A stretch of DNA of 64,000 nucleotides. Source: Pyrenopolyporus hunteri. Taxonomy: Eukaryota > Ascomycota > Sordariomycetes > Xylariales > Hypoxylaceae. A model generated the notes under the pieces. It saw only the letters and a list, made by a program, of their open reading frames with translations, did no database searches and was not told where the DNA came from. The position numbers were made by a program, and so were the translations under genes. Location of the stretch: NCBI GenBank assembly GCA_902806595.1, contig CADCXC010000047.1, positions 1 through 64,000 on the forward strand, in the 5' to 3' direction. Below are positions 1-10,169 of this stretch, piece by piece. Each line of letters begins with the position of its first letter. Position 1 is the first letter of the stretch.

Positions 1-581
1 TATTCTCCCCTGAAGGACTAAAACTTTTTGGGGCGGGCGCCGGAGGCGTTGTGGGTCACGATCGGGTCCTGAAGGCCTCAAATTGGAGAAGTTCTCGCAC
101 CACGGGAGTATCTTGAACTCCTGTGAGCGTTGAAAATTGTAATGAAGCAAGAGATGGACCTTTCTACCTAGCGTTGGGTTGATTTTGTATGAAAAACACG
201 ATCTTAGGTCCATAGAGGATTATTGGTTGAATCAATTATTGTCCCAGACACCTTCAGCACCTGCCGTATATAGGCAGCGGTAACTCATATTTCGATATTA
301 GAAAGCCCGTAAGACCGTTACGGCATTTGTCGTTTAGACTAATTAAGACTAATTACTACCGGTAGAAGCAACGCGGCCAGCGTATGTGGAAAACGCTACT
401 CTATTATGTGTCAATCTTTTCTAGTTCTATGTTTTCTACCCTTAATCATCTAATACTAGACCGGTTATTCGCCCGTAACGGAAAGTCTATGTATAATATA
501 ATACACAGTAATAAGGTGTCCCCATCCTATAGCCATATAATTTCGGGTGTCGAACTACGGCTAACAGAGCTCCTTTGAAGG
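1..581. other. gene-free 3' flank of the Nudix gene
   Basis: No reading frame here looks like protein and no tRNA-like fold was seen. The longest plus frame (384-578, 64 codons) has no recognisable motif and is AT-biased like its surroundings. It probably holds the 3' UTR and terminator of the minus-strand gene that ends at 582. Confidence 0.5.
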
Positions 582-1669
582 TTACAGCTTGAACTGCTTG
601 GCGCATTCGATACCCTCGGCGAAGGAACCCACTCGCGCGTCGATCGCGTAACCTTCGGCCTCAAGCCTCTTGCACTCGTCGTAGAGACTCGCTAGCGGGA
701 CGAGAAAGACCTCGATGAACTCATCCTCTTCTAGCTCCGGCTGGAGGTTCTGGTTTTCGGGTAAACTCATGTCGACGGTAACGTGGACCATCCGTAAATT
801 GGTATTGCAGAACCCCGGGTCTAGCGTTCCATATTAGCGGTTGCAACGAATCGCGTAATGAGGCGCGAAAGACTTCGAGAGGCCCGGAATACTGGCGAAT
901 TCCTAAGATAACACGAGGCTGGGGCCCTGCATGCATTCTTTGACATTTCACGGTCGGCCTTCGGGAATCTAGCCGAGATTTACCCCTAACGGCCAAAGAT
1001 GGGCTTAAATGCAGAGAAATATAGGGGACAACATACCGTTGTACATCATGGGCGAGGTCTGGGACACTTTAGCTACGTAGCCCGTCTCTTCCCTTAGCTC
1101 GCGGATGGCGGCCTCTTCAGCGGTCTCGCCTTCGTCAACAAGACCAGCTGGAACCTCGATAGTGATTTTATCAATAGGCGCGCGGTACTAATTTGGGTCG
1201 GAGTGTTAGTAACTACTCACATAAGCTTTGCTCTGGAGTTGAGTGAGGCGTCCGTGATCGTGCCAATCAGGCGTAGTTTCGTCACAAGACTGAAGTGACG
1301 GGCGGGAAATAGTTCAATTACTTACCTGTTTTTGGAGAATGATTTCGGGGCCCGTGGGCTTGTCCAGGATGGCGACAATTCCCACGCCATCGATGTCGCT
1401 ATTCTTAGGCCTTGTGGTGCGCTCAGCAGACTCCCAGGTACGGGTCTGACTTTTGGAATCGGTGTAGGTCAATCTAGATATAGAGCATTAGTACGGTATG
1501 CTGAAGCTCACGAGAAAACATTTTGTGCCGCATACTTCACAAGTTTGGTCCAGACGGCATCACTGTTCGCCTATGACAGGGTTAGAGAGATGCGGTTCAA
1601 TCAGACAAGGGATAAAGGGGCACTTACGAGGGGTTCCGAAGACAGAACCTTCGCATTTTCGAAAGACAT
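582..1669 (-). CDS. YSA1: ADP-ribose/ADP-sugar pyrophosphatase, Nudix family (YSA1-like)
   Basis: Reconstructed from five exons on the minus strand: 1628-1669, 1536-1570, 1326-1473, 1037-1187 and 582-820, giving 204 residues. All junctions use GT..AG and stay in phase. The protein starts MSFENAKVLSSEPL, continues WTKLVK-LTYTDSK and TWESAERTTRPK, then VGIVAILDKPTGPEIILQKQ, and carries a complete Nudix box in exon 4 (GLVDEGE, then REL-REE-TGYV), which supplies the metal-binding Glu residues. Members of this family hydrolyse ADP-ribose and related ADP-sugars to AMP and sugar phosphate, a cytosolic housekeeping clean-up step. About 200 residues is the usual length for the fungal YSA1-type enzyme. 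The last exon alone would look like a 69-residue ORF beginning at an internal Met. Function is inferred from family; splice sites from sequence. Confidence 0.93.
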
Positions 1670-2551
1670 AATTGATCATGCAACACAGCCAGTTCCCGAA
1701 GATGGCGAGACTTTCGAGATTTCGATTTTGCGGGAAGACGGTGAAGAAGTGCGCACGAAATAAAAAAATTGTGCGATTGTTTTGATTGTGTTGATTGTTT
1801 TCTTCCAATGGGCGTCACCGATACTTCGCCAGTACTTGCCAGCCCTTGACACCTGGCGGGTTCAGGTGACAGGTGGAGCTCGAGGAACGACGAAGCAGGA
1901 AAATAGGAGAAGTCGAAAACACCATCGGAAAAGAGAAGCGAAAAACAATCGCAATGAAAACTATCATTGGCTAAAATAGTACGGTAGAACTTTAGAAAAG
2001 GCTGTGGAGCAAATGACGTTGAAATAAATATTTCACACTGGTGATGATTGTGGCTACTTCGTTTCCGACATGAGTTGGGTGGGTTGCTATGAAGATGACC
2101 TTCGGGGCTGGAACGGATGAGTTAGACGAAGGCACGAAATATATGCTTGGATACGTTTAATGAAGAATATAATGCAAGAAGATATTGGTGGAGGGGACAT
2201 ATGGGGGTCAAATACAGATGCAATGCTGAGATCAATCTCCTTCGGAGCAACCGACTCATGAGAATCTAGGAAATACTTAGGGAGTCAAGAAAGTGCTTAT
2301 TCTAGGTTCGATGGGAAGATAGAGAGGACGTAAAAGAACAGAAAATAAAATAAAATAAAAATAAGAAAAAAGTCAAAAAGTTTGGTCATCCCGCCTGCCT
2401 CTGGGTCCATCTTCATCCATTTTGCCGGTCGAGCCGCGGATCGATGGTGGGTCACCAGTGCCCGAAGTTCTCAAACCGTATGCGAACTCCCGAGTCGTGT
2501 AGGGGCATCCAGATGTGCGATTGGAAGCGAACCCGACAAACGTCTGGAAAT
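1670..2551. other. intergenic, no gene seen
   Basis: This is the upstream region of the Nudix gene. It contains an AT-rich simple stretch near 2341-2372 (AAAAT units). The ORFs overlapping 1560-1979 are antisense shadows of Nudix exon 1 or random frames. Confidence 0.4.
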
Positions 2552-2643
2552 GGACCCGGGGGGATTCGAACCCCCGATCTCTCAGGAACTATGGTGGGCC
2601 ATAGAAACTGACAGTCAACTCCTGACCGGTGAGCTAACGCCTC
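2552..2643 (-). tRNA. tRNA-like sequence, probably a degenerate intron-bearing tRNA
   Basis: On the minus strand there is a good A-box region (TTAGCTCACCGGTCAG with a 4-bp D stem GCTC/GAGT) and an exact B box/T arm (GGGGGTTCGAATCCCCC). Between them lies an extra segment with its own hairpin (CTATGG..CCATAG), as in an intron. The 3' acceptor half would be CGGGTCC plus A, but the matching 5' half (GAGGCGT) pairs poorly, and no clean 5-bp anticodon stem with a 7-base loop can be drawn. A GTC triplet (Asp) lies near the expected place, but I do not assign an isotype. It is either a tRNA pseudogene or a tRNA-derived relic. Confidence 0.45.
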
Positions 2644-2859
2644 TATTGTTGTAGAAGGGTCGGTTGCTATGCTATATATGCTTCACTTTCTTTCTTCCTG
2701 CCACCGTGCTGGTGCCACCCAGGCAACCAGTTACCCATCACCGGGCAGGTACTTTCCTCACATTCATTAAACCACCTCCCCCCCACCAGACCAGCAGCCC
2801 AGGAGGCACTGCACACGCCCTCGTCACTGGGTACCTAGCGACAGAGCCATAACCAATCT

Positions 2860-3040
2860 AACCCTCTCTACATATTCTACAATTTCAATCACGACAAAAC
2901 TTCACTTCACTTCCTAGCAACCTTCTCATCTTTTCCATCATCCCACCATTCTTTGAATCTTCAAAATAGCCACTGCGCCCTCTCTATTTCCCCTCTTCGC
3001 CACCACATAGGCTTTTTCTAATCGAGTTTCTCTCGGATAC
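2860..3040 (+). promoter_or_regulatory. pyrimidine-rich upstream region of the 3044 gene
   Basis: The plus strand is rich in C and T runs (for example CTTCACTTCACTTCC and TCTCATCTTTTCCATC) directly ahead of the ATG at 3044. CT-rich tracts just upstream of the start are common in filamentous fungal promoters and 5' UTRs. No clear TATA box was identified. Confidence 0.35.
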
Positions 3041-3043
3041 GAT

Positions 3044-4126
3044 ATGCCGCCTAAAAAGATTCCTTTTCTTCGCAGCCTCATGATTTTAGGCTTCCGCGGA
3101 GGCCTAAAATGGACTACGAAAGAGCGAAACGGGTATGATGGCGAGACAGAAACCATCATGAAGCAGCATCGTTTCCTCCTTCACCATCCCCACGCCTTTC
3201 ATATATCGAAGGTGATCGTCAATGGCTTGAAGTCGACAAATTCATACCTGATCAGCTTAGCCCTCGCGGATATATACTATTTCGCCGCGGAGAGGGTGGA
3301 ATTCTGTTACTCCATGGAGCCAGAGGAGTTCTTCGCTCTTGCAAAGAATTCGTTTGCCTGGTCGAAAGGTTTCAATGACAAAGCCTTTTGGGCCTTCACA
3401 TACAAGGCGCTCCACGCCCGAGCGATATTTATCAATACAGTTTTGCTCCCACACGAAGAGTACCCACCTAGCCAGCCACTCGCCGAAGCACTTGACCAAT
3501 TCCGAAATGCCTTCCTGGATGTGTATCCGATCGACCCAACTAAGATAGCCGAAGAGGGCGACAAGATTTGCCAAGAAAACATCGAACGAGTAGAGGACGA
3601 GTTATCCCTCAATAACGAGGTCTACGGTAAATACTTTCCCTTGCGCCTTACACACGAAGACTGGCAGGGAGATGGCACCGACAGGGTTATCTACTTCGAC
3701 GACAATAACGCGCCTGCCTCAGGCCTAGAGCCCAACTTCAACATGAGGATTATTGAGAGTCGAAACTTGCGCAGGGTTCCAAGTGAGGAACTACTCTTCT
3801 ACAATACAAAGTGCAAGACTAAGCACCACGATACCTTCCAGGACAATCCGCGTGCGAAGAAGAAGCCGGTAGCGTTGTTCAAGAGGCCCCTTGGGGAAAC
3901 GGGGGTGACCCGAAAGCGCGGGGCGTTCGAAGAATACCGAGAGCCGGATCGAAATGCTGATGAATGGGAGTCGGATGAGGTGGGCGACGATGATGACGGC
4001 GAAGGCGCCACGAGGGAAATCGACGAGGAGGAAAATATCCCCGATATCAATAGGCTCAAGATCACGGAAGTCGATGAGGAGGAGGACGTCCCAAATATTA
4101 AGAGGCTCAAGATCGTGGATCACTAG
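3044..4126 (+). CDS. hypothetical protein with acidic C-terminal repeat
   Basis: A single open frame of 360 residues with no convincing intron. I do not recognise the family. The N-terminal 40 residues are basic, the middle (about 45-220) looks globular and helical with aromatic residues (YYFAAERVEF, FWAFTYKALHARA), and the tail is highly charged. The last 40 residues hold two copies of a short unit ending PDINRLKI and PNIKRLKI, each preceded by an acidic run (DEEEN/DEEED). That pattern suggests a peptide motif repeated for binding or nuclear function, but this is inference. The start at 3044 is the first ATG after a pyrimidine-rich leader. An almost perfect 26-bp DNA palindrome lies inside the coding sequence near its start (about 3085-3110). 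Confidence 0.7.
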   Translation: MPPKKIPFLRSLMILGFRGGLKWTTKERNGYDGETETIMKQHRFLLHHPHAFHISKVIVNGLKSTNSYLISLALADIYYFAAERVEFCYSMEPEEFFALAKNSFAWSKGFNDKAFWAFTYKALHARAIFINTVLLPHEEYPPSQPLAEALDQFRNAFLDVYPIDPTKIAEEGDKICQENIERVEDELSLNNEVYGKYFPLRLTHEDWQGDGTDRVIYFDDNNAPASGLEPNFNMRIIESRNLRRVPSEELLFYNTKCKTKHHDTFQDNPRAKKKPVALFKRPLGETGVTRKRGAFEEYREPDRNADEWESDEVGDDDDGEGATREIDEEENIPDINRLKITEVDEEEDVPNIKRLKIVDH

Positions 4127-5810
4127 AGGAGAATCGTTCCCGACTTTATGATTAAGGCACGTCTAAATTCTACTACCCTACAACCCTCACTTTGTCTAAA
4201 TTAGGTGGCATGTCCTTCCCTAAATGACAAGTGCTGACTGAATCGATTTAGGAATTACGAACGACGTCCTACCGGCTATTCTCTCGGTAATCGAAACCAC
4301 CGATCTTTAGATGCTTGTTCTGGTCGCTTGGCTATTGGAATCTGCAGCAGATTGTATGTGTTGAATTACGCTTGATCTGTGGAGCTCAGGTGACGCTCGC
4401 CATACTGGGACGGATGTGTCCCCTAGAGCTCTTGACGGGACCGAGAAATAATCCTTGTCAGCCCAACGGGCATCAGGAAAAGCAAGTAAATTCCTCCCTC
4501 ACCTATCAAGCTAGGTAGAACGAATTCATATTTCGCGTTTCTTCATGCTTGACTTCAACAAGGGCGAATCTGCCAACGGTTGATAGGGGTTCGGTAGTGG
4601 AGACGGTAGGGGGGGTTATGTGGGGCCGCCCTAAATGAGGGACGGCCCCTTATCACAGGCGGCGTAGGTCATATGGAGTCGCCTTTTCGGCTCGGGTTTC
4701 AGTGGATCAAGCGGTATAATTCGGTATCTACCCCGGGCCTTATTCCACCCGTTTTTCAGCATGGTTAAAGCTTTAGGTGCACATTCTACTGGATACTCAC
4801 ATAATGGGGTGAAATACTTTCACCATAAGTCCCCTTGTCTGGGGACTCATCTTCATGCTACACCTCTCAGCGGATAAACCATGAATGCTATGACGGAAAA
4901 TAACTCTGTTGCTCAATTATTGAAATCTAGCGCGGTGTGGTGGTCCTTGATTTGATTTTGGTTGAACATTATTAGCTTACGCTCATTAACTGGATGTACA
5001 TTGTTTTCCTCACCATAATACACCACCGTATAAAACGGGGCCTACCGTATCTAATAATATTATTCGCTAGATTTTTCCGTTTTACGTTTACCCCTTAGGT
5101 ACCATGGCGTGCATGTCTACTACACGACTTTCAAGTTACCCCCACCCCGTACAATCGTGGCGGGCGCGCGGGTGCAAGGGATAAGCGTAATCTTTCTCGC
5201 TACTGCGAGTTGATTACATCTAAATCATGCCGGTCAGGAATGTAGATGAGTCCATAGAATGCATTGTTGCAGGAGAGTAGGTGCCACTTACCTATTAAAT
5301 CCAACCCGATTCGCTCGTTTCCAGTGACCGGGCTCGCGAAACCATCGGAAATCTCGGTTACGTCGCGATCGTCTAGTAAACACTCCCATAACGCACGCTC
5401 TACTCTTCGGAGCCTAATGTGATATTTCCGTCTGTACTAGAGGGAGAAAATAGGGTGGGCATTCCGAGTGTTTGGGCGTGCTGAAGTTAAGGGAGGGGGG
5501 TGGCGCACCCTTATCTAATAATAGAATAGGATGATTCTCACTTGTCTCGTTCGCTGGTTATTTGTTACTGTACATAGAACTAGTCGTGTGCATGGCTACC
5601 TAGCTGCCCGTCTACCTTGATGACACCTCATAAGTAAGGTATTTGAATAAAGTGCCCGGGTAGGATAGCTGTCATGGCGAAGGATGGTTTTAAATTGATG
5701 CAAGTGTAATTGAACAAAAAGTTGTCGGAATAGAATGGGATTAAAGAAGCAATCTCCTTCCTCCGAGAGCGCCACTGCGGTTTACAGGCACATTTTCGGA
5801 ACTGTGGTAT

Positions 5811-5843
5811 GTACCTACCTAGGTAGGGTACCTAGGTAGGTTG
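5811..5843. repeat. CCTACCTAGGTAGG palindromic repeat copy
   Basis: Two overlapping copies of the motif (TACCTACCTAGGTAGG then TACCTAGGTAGG). The same motif recurs in many intergenic regions of this window; see the finding on it. Confidence 0.75.
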
Positions 5844-6079
5844 GTAGTCTGGTAGTGAGTGGCAGGGACTTTCAGAAGAGGCACCTGCCTATAGAGACGC
5901 CCCGGCTATTTTCGATGGTTTATGACTTTTCTTCGCTTATGAAGTTGTGGTACGGCCTAAAAGGCCTAGAGGTTCTATAAGTTTCCGCGAAAGAGGTTAT
6001 AAGCATGTTGTCGATATGGCAACGTCCTCATGAACTCAATCGAATTGAATAAGACATATCATTAGCATAAGCATAGGTA

Positions 6080-6102
6080 ACTACCTACCTAGGTAGGTAG
6101 AT
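6080..6102. repeat. CCTACCTAGGTAGG palindromic repeat copy
   Basis: ACTACCTACCTAGGTAGGTA in intergenic DNA, a near-perfect palindrome of the same family as the copies at 5811 and 20183. Confidence 0.75.
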
Positions 6103-6470
6103 ATTTATTCAGCGGAGCTAAATAGCTCTTGTAAGTGAGAGGCGAAACCTGAATGTCATAGTTTCCTCGCTTTGTGTCCATTCTGTAACGTACCTGTAAG
6201 TTGTCAAATACGACTTGATAACTCCGTGATACTCGTGCGAATCAAGCCGCAAGATAAGACAGCATAAGTAAACCATTGTAATTCAAATCCATTACTCTTC
6301 TTCACACTACATGTTTCCTAATTACCTAATGATAATCAATGGGTTTTTATTTGGGGCATAGGACAGCGATACATCCTTACACTTAAACTTCAAGACTATC
6401 CAGAACTTCCCAATGATTCTCTGTTTTCCACTCTCTTGTGTCTTCTGGTAGCGAAAGGGGTGGGGGAAGG

Positions 6471-8952
6471 CTAGATTTTCTGTGCCTGAGCCACATCCTT
6501 CGGCCGTTGTTCCAGCAGGGAACAGTAGAACACCTGTCCCAACATATGGATTTTCTTGCGGTCGATTTTCTTCGATGCCGTCCGCGGTATCCATGACATA
6601 AGGACGAAGGTCGTGGGAATCATGTATTGCAATAGGGACTGCGCAATGGTTTCTCGGATCTCCTTTACTTTGCTTGCGGCGAGGGAGTCCGTCGTAGCAT
6701 CTTTTAGGAGAGGCACTCCGTTGGCCGCCGGGGCTACGCTAATGGGATGCTCGTCGAGATGGATAAAGGCAGTCAGGCTTGGGTTATCCTGTCCGTTAAT
6801 AACTCCAAGAAGATCGACTACAATGGTGTCCTTGTCTGTGACACATTTCCGGGCTTGATGTTCTACTTCCAAAGCGTCGACTCGACAGCCGTCAAGCTTG
6901 AGCATCGTATCTTTACGACCAAGATAGGTGATCGTACCATCATGGTTCTGCCGGCCGAGATCTCCGGACCTGTAAATCCGGGTATGGATCCTGTCTGGAT
7001 GCATACCCGCCATCCATCGCGGAACTGTCTTCAAGAATCCCGCTTCGGTCCGACGTATCGCTGTTTCGTCAAGGTATCCGCGAGAGAGATGCGGCCCCTC
7101 TATCAGGATCTCGCCGACAGCCCCTATAGGAATCAATTTCTCGGGGGACGACGAGTTGACAACCCAGATGGCTCCGCTCGATGGGCGGCCGACCTTTGCG
7201 CCTTGAGTGGGGTTCGTGTTTCTGTTTAGGGCACAGCATATAGCCACTTCTCCCATGCCGTATTGATTGACTAGCTTCGTACCGCTACCATTCCATTTGC
7301 TGATCAGATCTTTCGGAAGAGGTTCTCCCCCAACACACATGGTCTTGAGACGCGGTACGTCGCTAGGCTCTAGCTTTATCGCAACGGTGGGTGTTAGGAA
7401 AAGGATGTCAGCATCTAGTGAATTAATTTCGAGGGCAAGATCCTGGATGGTCTTCATAGGCCTGGGGACACAACAGCAACCCCCGATGATTAAAGGTACG
7501 AGAAACTCCAAGTTGCTAATGTCGAAAGCATAGTCATCGAATTGAAGAAATCGAGTGTGAGGGCCCAGCTGGAGATCTCGCGCATAATTCTTGATCGCGG
7601 TAACGTACGCCTGGTGACTTTGAATGATCCCCTTAGGCGTGCCTGTGCTTCCCGAAGTGAAAAGCACCAAGCAGGCGTTACTCGGATGGGCCGTGTTGCA
7701 CGCCTGAAGCTGTAGTGGCGTGGTGCGGAGCCACTCAAGAGATAGTTCCACAAGAATCGGCACGGTACCACGGAACCTCTCGGCGAAGCGCGAGTCTGTC
7801 ACCAAGATACGCGTTTTGGTGCGAGATACCACTGAGTCGAGATACGCAGGAGGGTTGTTGGCAAAGATTGAGATATACGCCCCCCCTGCCCTCAAGATGG
7901 CCAGACGTGTGACAATAGCCCAGGTTGATTTTTCGAAACAGCTCAAGACAAATACTTCAGGGCCGACGCCGAGTCCGATGAGGTGATGAGCAAGTCTCGA
8001 TGAGAGATCATCCAGCTCCTTGTACGTCAAGTTTCCATCCCAGGAGCAGACCGCCGTTTCGCTGGGCCGCAGGCGACATTGCTCTAGAATCAAGTCGTGT
8101 AAACAGTTTTTGGCCGGTCGCGGATCCATGTAAGTCCACCTCTGGATCTTATCTCTGTCCGAACGTGAACACTCGTCTATACTTCGAAGGGTCGTATGAG
8201 CCGAGGCGTTGGCAAGCTGTGAGTAGACATGTTGAAATGTGTTCAAGATGCTTGTCGCCATATCCTTGCTGGTGTGGCCCAATCTGTAGACTACTTTTAC
8301 GGATTCGAGAGATTTTGAAGGCCCAACAACTAGAACAACATCATCCTTAACTAGGGTTAGCGAATCCGAGACATCACATTTCTCTCGCTGTGGTTTTTCT
8401 TACCTCACAATTAGAAGAGTCAAGGACATCGAATTCGGTGGTTCCAGTCTCGCGTCCTCGGAAAAATATCCTTGTATTGCATTGGTGGCGAGTTGAACAT
8501 CCATCAGCGACGCCGATGTCGTGGCCAGCAAGATCGAGGGCTGTATCTGAAAGCGAACAGCTCGACCCAAGCCTACGCAGGAACGACTGAACCAATTCGC
8601 TGGAATTCATGCGAGTGAAATATCGCGCCAAGGTCCTCTTTCCCAGGTCCCATCTCATATCTTTCCCGGGCTCTCGTTCCTCATGAGGCTCAAGGGGCCC
8701 ATCATATGTGAAACAGATGATGTCAGCTACAACGAAGCATTGAAGGGTTAGTATCCAGGAAGCCTTCACGAGAGTCTGAAATGAGAACTCCTGGGTGCGG
8801 GCCAATGCTTTCCGTTGCTGCTCAACGAAATCTAGTTTGACACCGACAGTGCCTCTCCCTCTTAATGTAGAATCAAGGCTAGAAGGCGGCAAGGTACAGT
8901 TCGAGCGGTCAAGAGACCCGACCGGATCTTGCTCAATCATGTCGACCGTCAT
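6471..8952 (-). CDS. NRPS-like protein: C-terminal half of a condensation domain plus adenylation domain
   Basis: Two exons, 8404-8952 and 6471-8345, joined by a 58-bp phase-0 intron (donor GTAAGA, branch GCTAAC, acceptor AAG), give 807 residues. Residues about 35-280 match the second half of an NRPS condensation domain (LVKASWILTLQCFV.., later CNTRIFF), but the HHxxxDG half is absent. Residues about 290-800 are an adenylation domain with core motifs: A3 LFTSGSTGTPKG, A4 YAFDISNLEF with the Asp expected for alpha-amino acids, A5 NQYGMGE, A7 YRSGDLG, A8 GRKDTMLKLDGCRVDALEVE and an A10 Lys in KKIDRKK. The chain stops soon after A10, with no thiolation, reductase or thioesterase domain. Either it is a stand-alone amino-acid-activating enzyme or a fragment of a larger synthetase. 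The frame is intact and the intron is clean, so it is not obviously dead. The tyrosinase downstream on the other strand suggests a secondary-metabolism setting (inference). Confidence 0.85.
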
Positions 8953-10169
8953 GATTCAGGTATTCTCTGATGATTGGTGTCGGAATAACGGTCTCAGCAC
9001 TTACAACACAAGAAATGGGAAAGTGTCGAAATCGAGCCGCTCCATTAGAATTAAATCTTCATGGAGATGCAACTATAATGCAATTTAATTTTCCTCTAGG
9101 GGCGTAGATCGGAAAGGAGGGTAAATATATAGATGAATAATACGACTTTAAGTGGAAATCGAAGAATCATGAGAAGGTTATTACTCTATTGAATTAATTA
9201 GCAATGTTGTGTATTGTTTCACCCCTTAACTCAAGGTAGGTATGCCTCCATCGCTACCATTCAACGGCCGCGGGTCGCTGCATATGAGGTACCTATATAA
9301 TCTGGGGACGACGTTCACTAAACCCGTACCACGAGCGGCTATGTACCTAATATGCTGTCTGGGGAAGTAGGCCTGTAGCAAGAGGCAGAGTATCTTTGGC
9401 GTGTATGTAACCATCCCATATCACCACCCCCTAGCCGCCATTAGCTCTAGCTAGATCTGAATCTAGATATCGCTAACCTCAGCCGTGCCACTAACTACCC
9501 TACTACCTAAGTTATTACCTACGTGGCTACCTATCTAGTTAGGCGTTGCGTCATACTTCGGGCCGTGACCGATTCCCCATTTTGGCTACGCGCCATGCAC
9601 TTTCAGCTGTCTTGTTCAAAGGCTCGTCCCGTCCTGCGGAAATTTGCATAGTGAATGTGGAGTACAGGTGAAACCATAGTGGCTGAGACTTACATGCAAA
9701 TAAATCAAGACACAGTGTCTCGCCGAGACTGCCTTCTAGGTATGAGGCGGGTGAGACGGGCTTTGAAATAGATTACATAGAAAAAGTAAATATGACATTG
9801 TTAAACGGAATACGTACAAAGTGGATTCGCTCATCTTGTCGGTCACACGAAGCAATTGCTGCTGCATAGGAAGGTGCCTTATTTCCACAGTCGGATTATC
9901 ATACGGAAGAGCGGGGAATATATGTAGGTATCGGTATGAAATTTACAGTATATGACAGGTTGTTTGACAGCTAACGTAACTCTGGCGCGGCGTATTCTTG
10001 TGGCTTAACTTACGGTCAATGTTTCGTTATAGGTATATGCCGGCGGATTTTTATGTACGCAGCTTAGCTTTTATACAAGTTGTTTATCACGGAAACCACC
10101 TTTCTTATAGCACTATAACCGTATTTCTCATTCCTATGCCTATTCATCTCATTGTGAATAGCGACAACA
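8953..10169. other. intergenic between NRPS-like gene and tyrosinase
   Basis: This is the shared upstream region of the two divergent genes (NRPS-like to the left, tyrosinase to the right). It is AT-rich with no supportable gene. The small frames at 9226-9414 and 9998-10204 show no protein-like motif. Any common promoter elements would lie here. Confidence 0.4.

Larger units (their letters stand above)
4127..6470. other. gene-poor intergenic region with short palindromes
   Basis: About 2.3 kb without a supportable gene. It holds a GC hairpin at roughly 4622-4649 (GGGGCCG and CGGCCCC arms) and two copies of the genome-wide CCTACCTAGGTAGG-type motif (5811-5843 and 6080-6102). It lies between the end of the 3044 gene and the 3' end of the NRPS-like gene. 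Confidence 0.45.

Noticed and set aside
6747..7229. 160-codon plus ORF
   Set aside because: Antisense to the adenylation domain exon.
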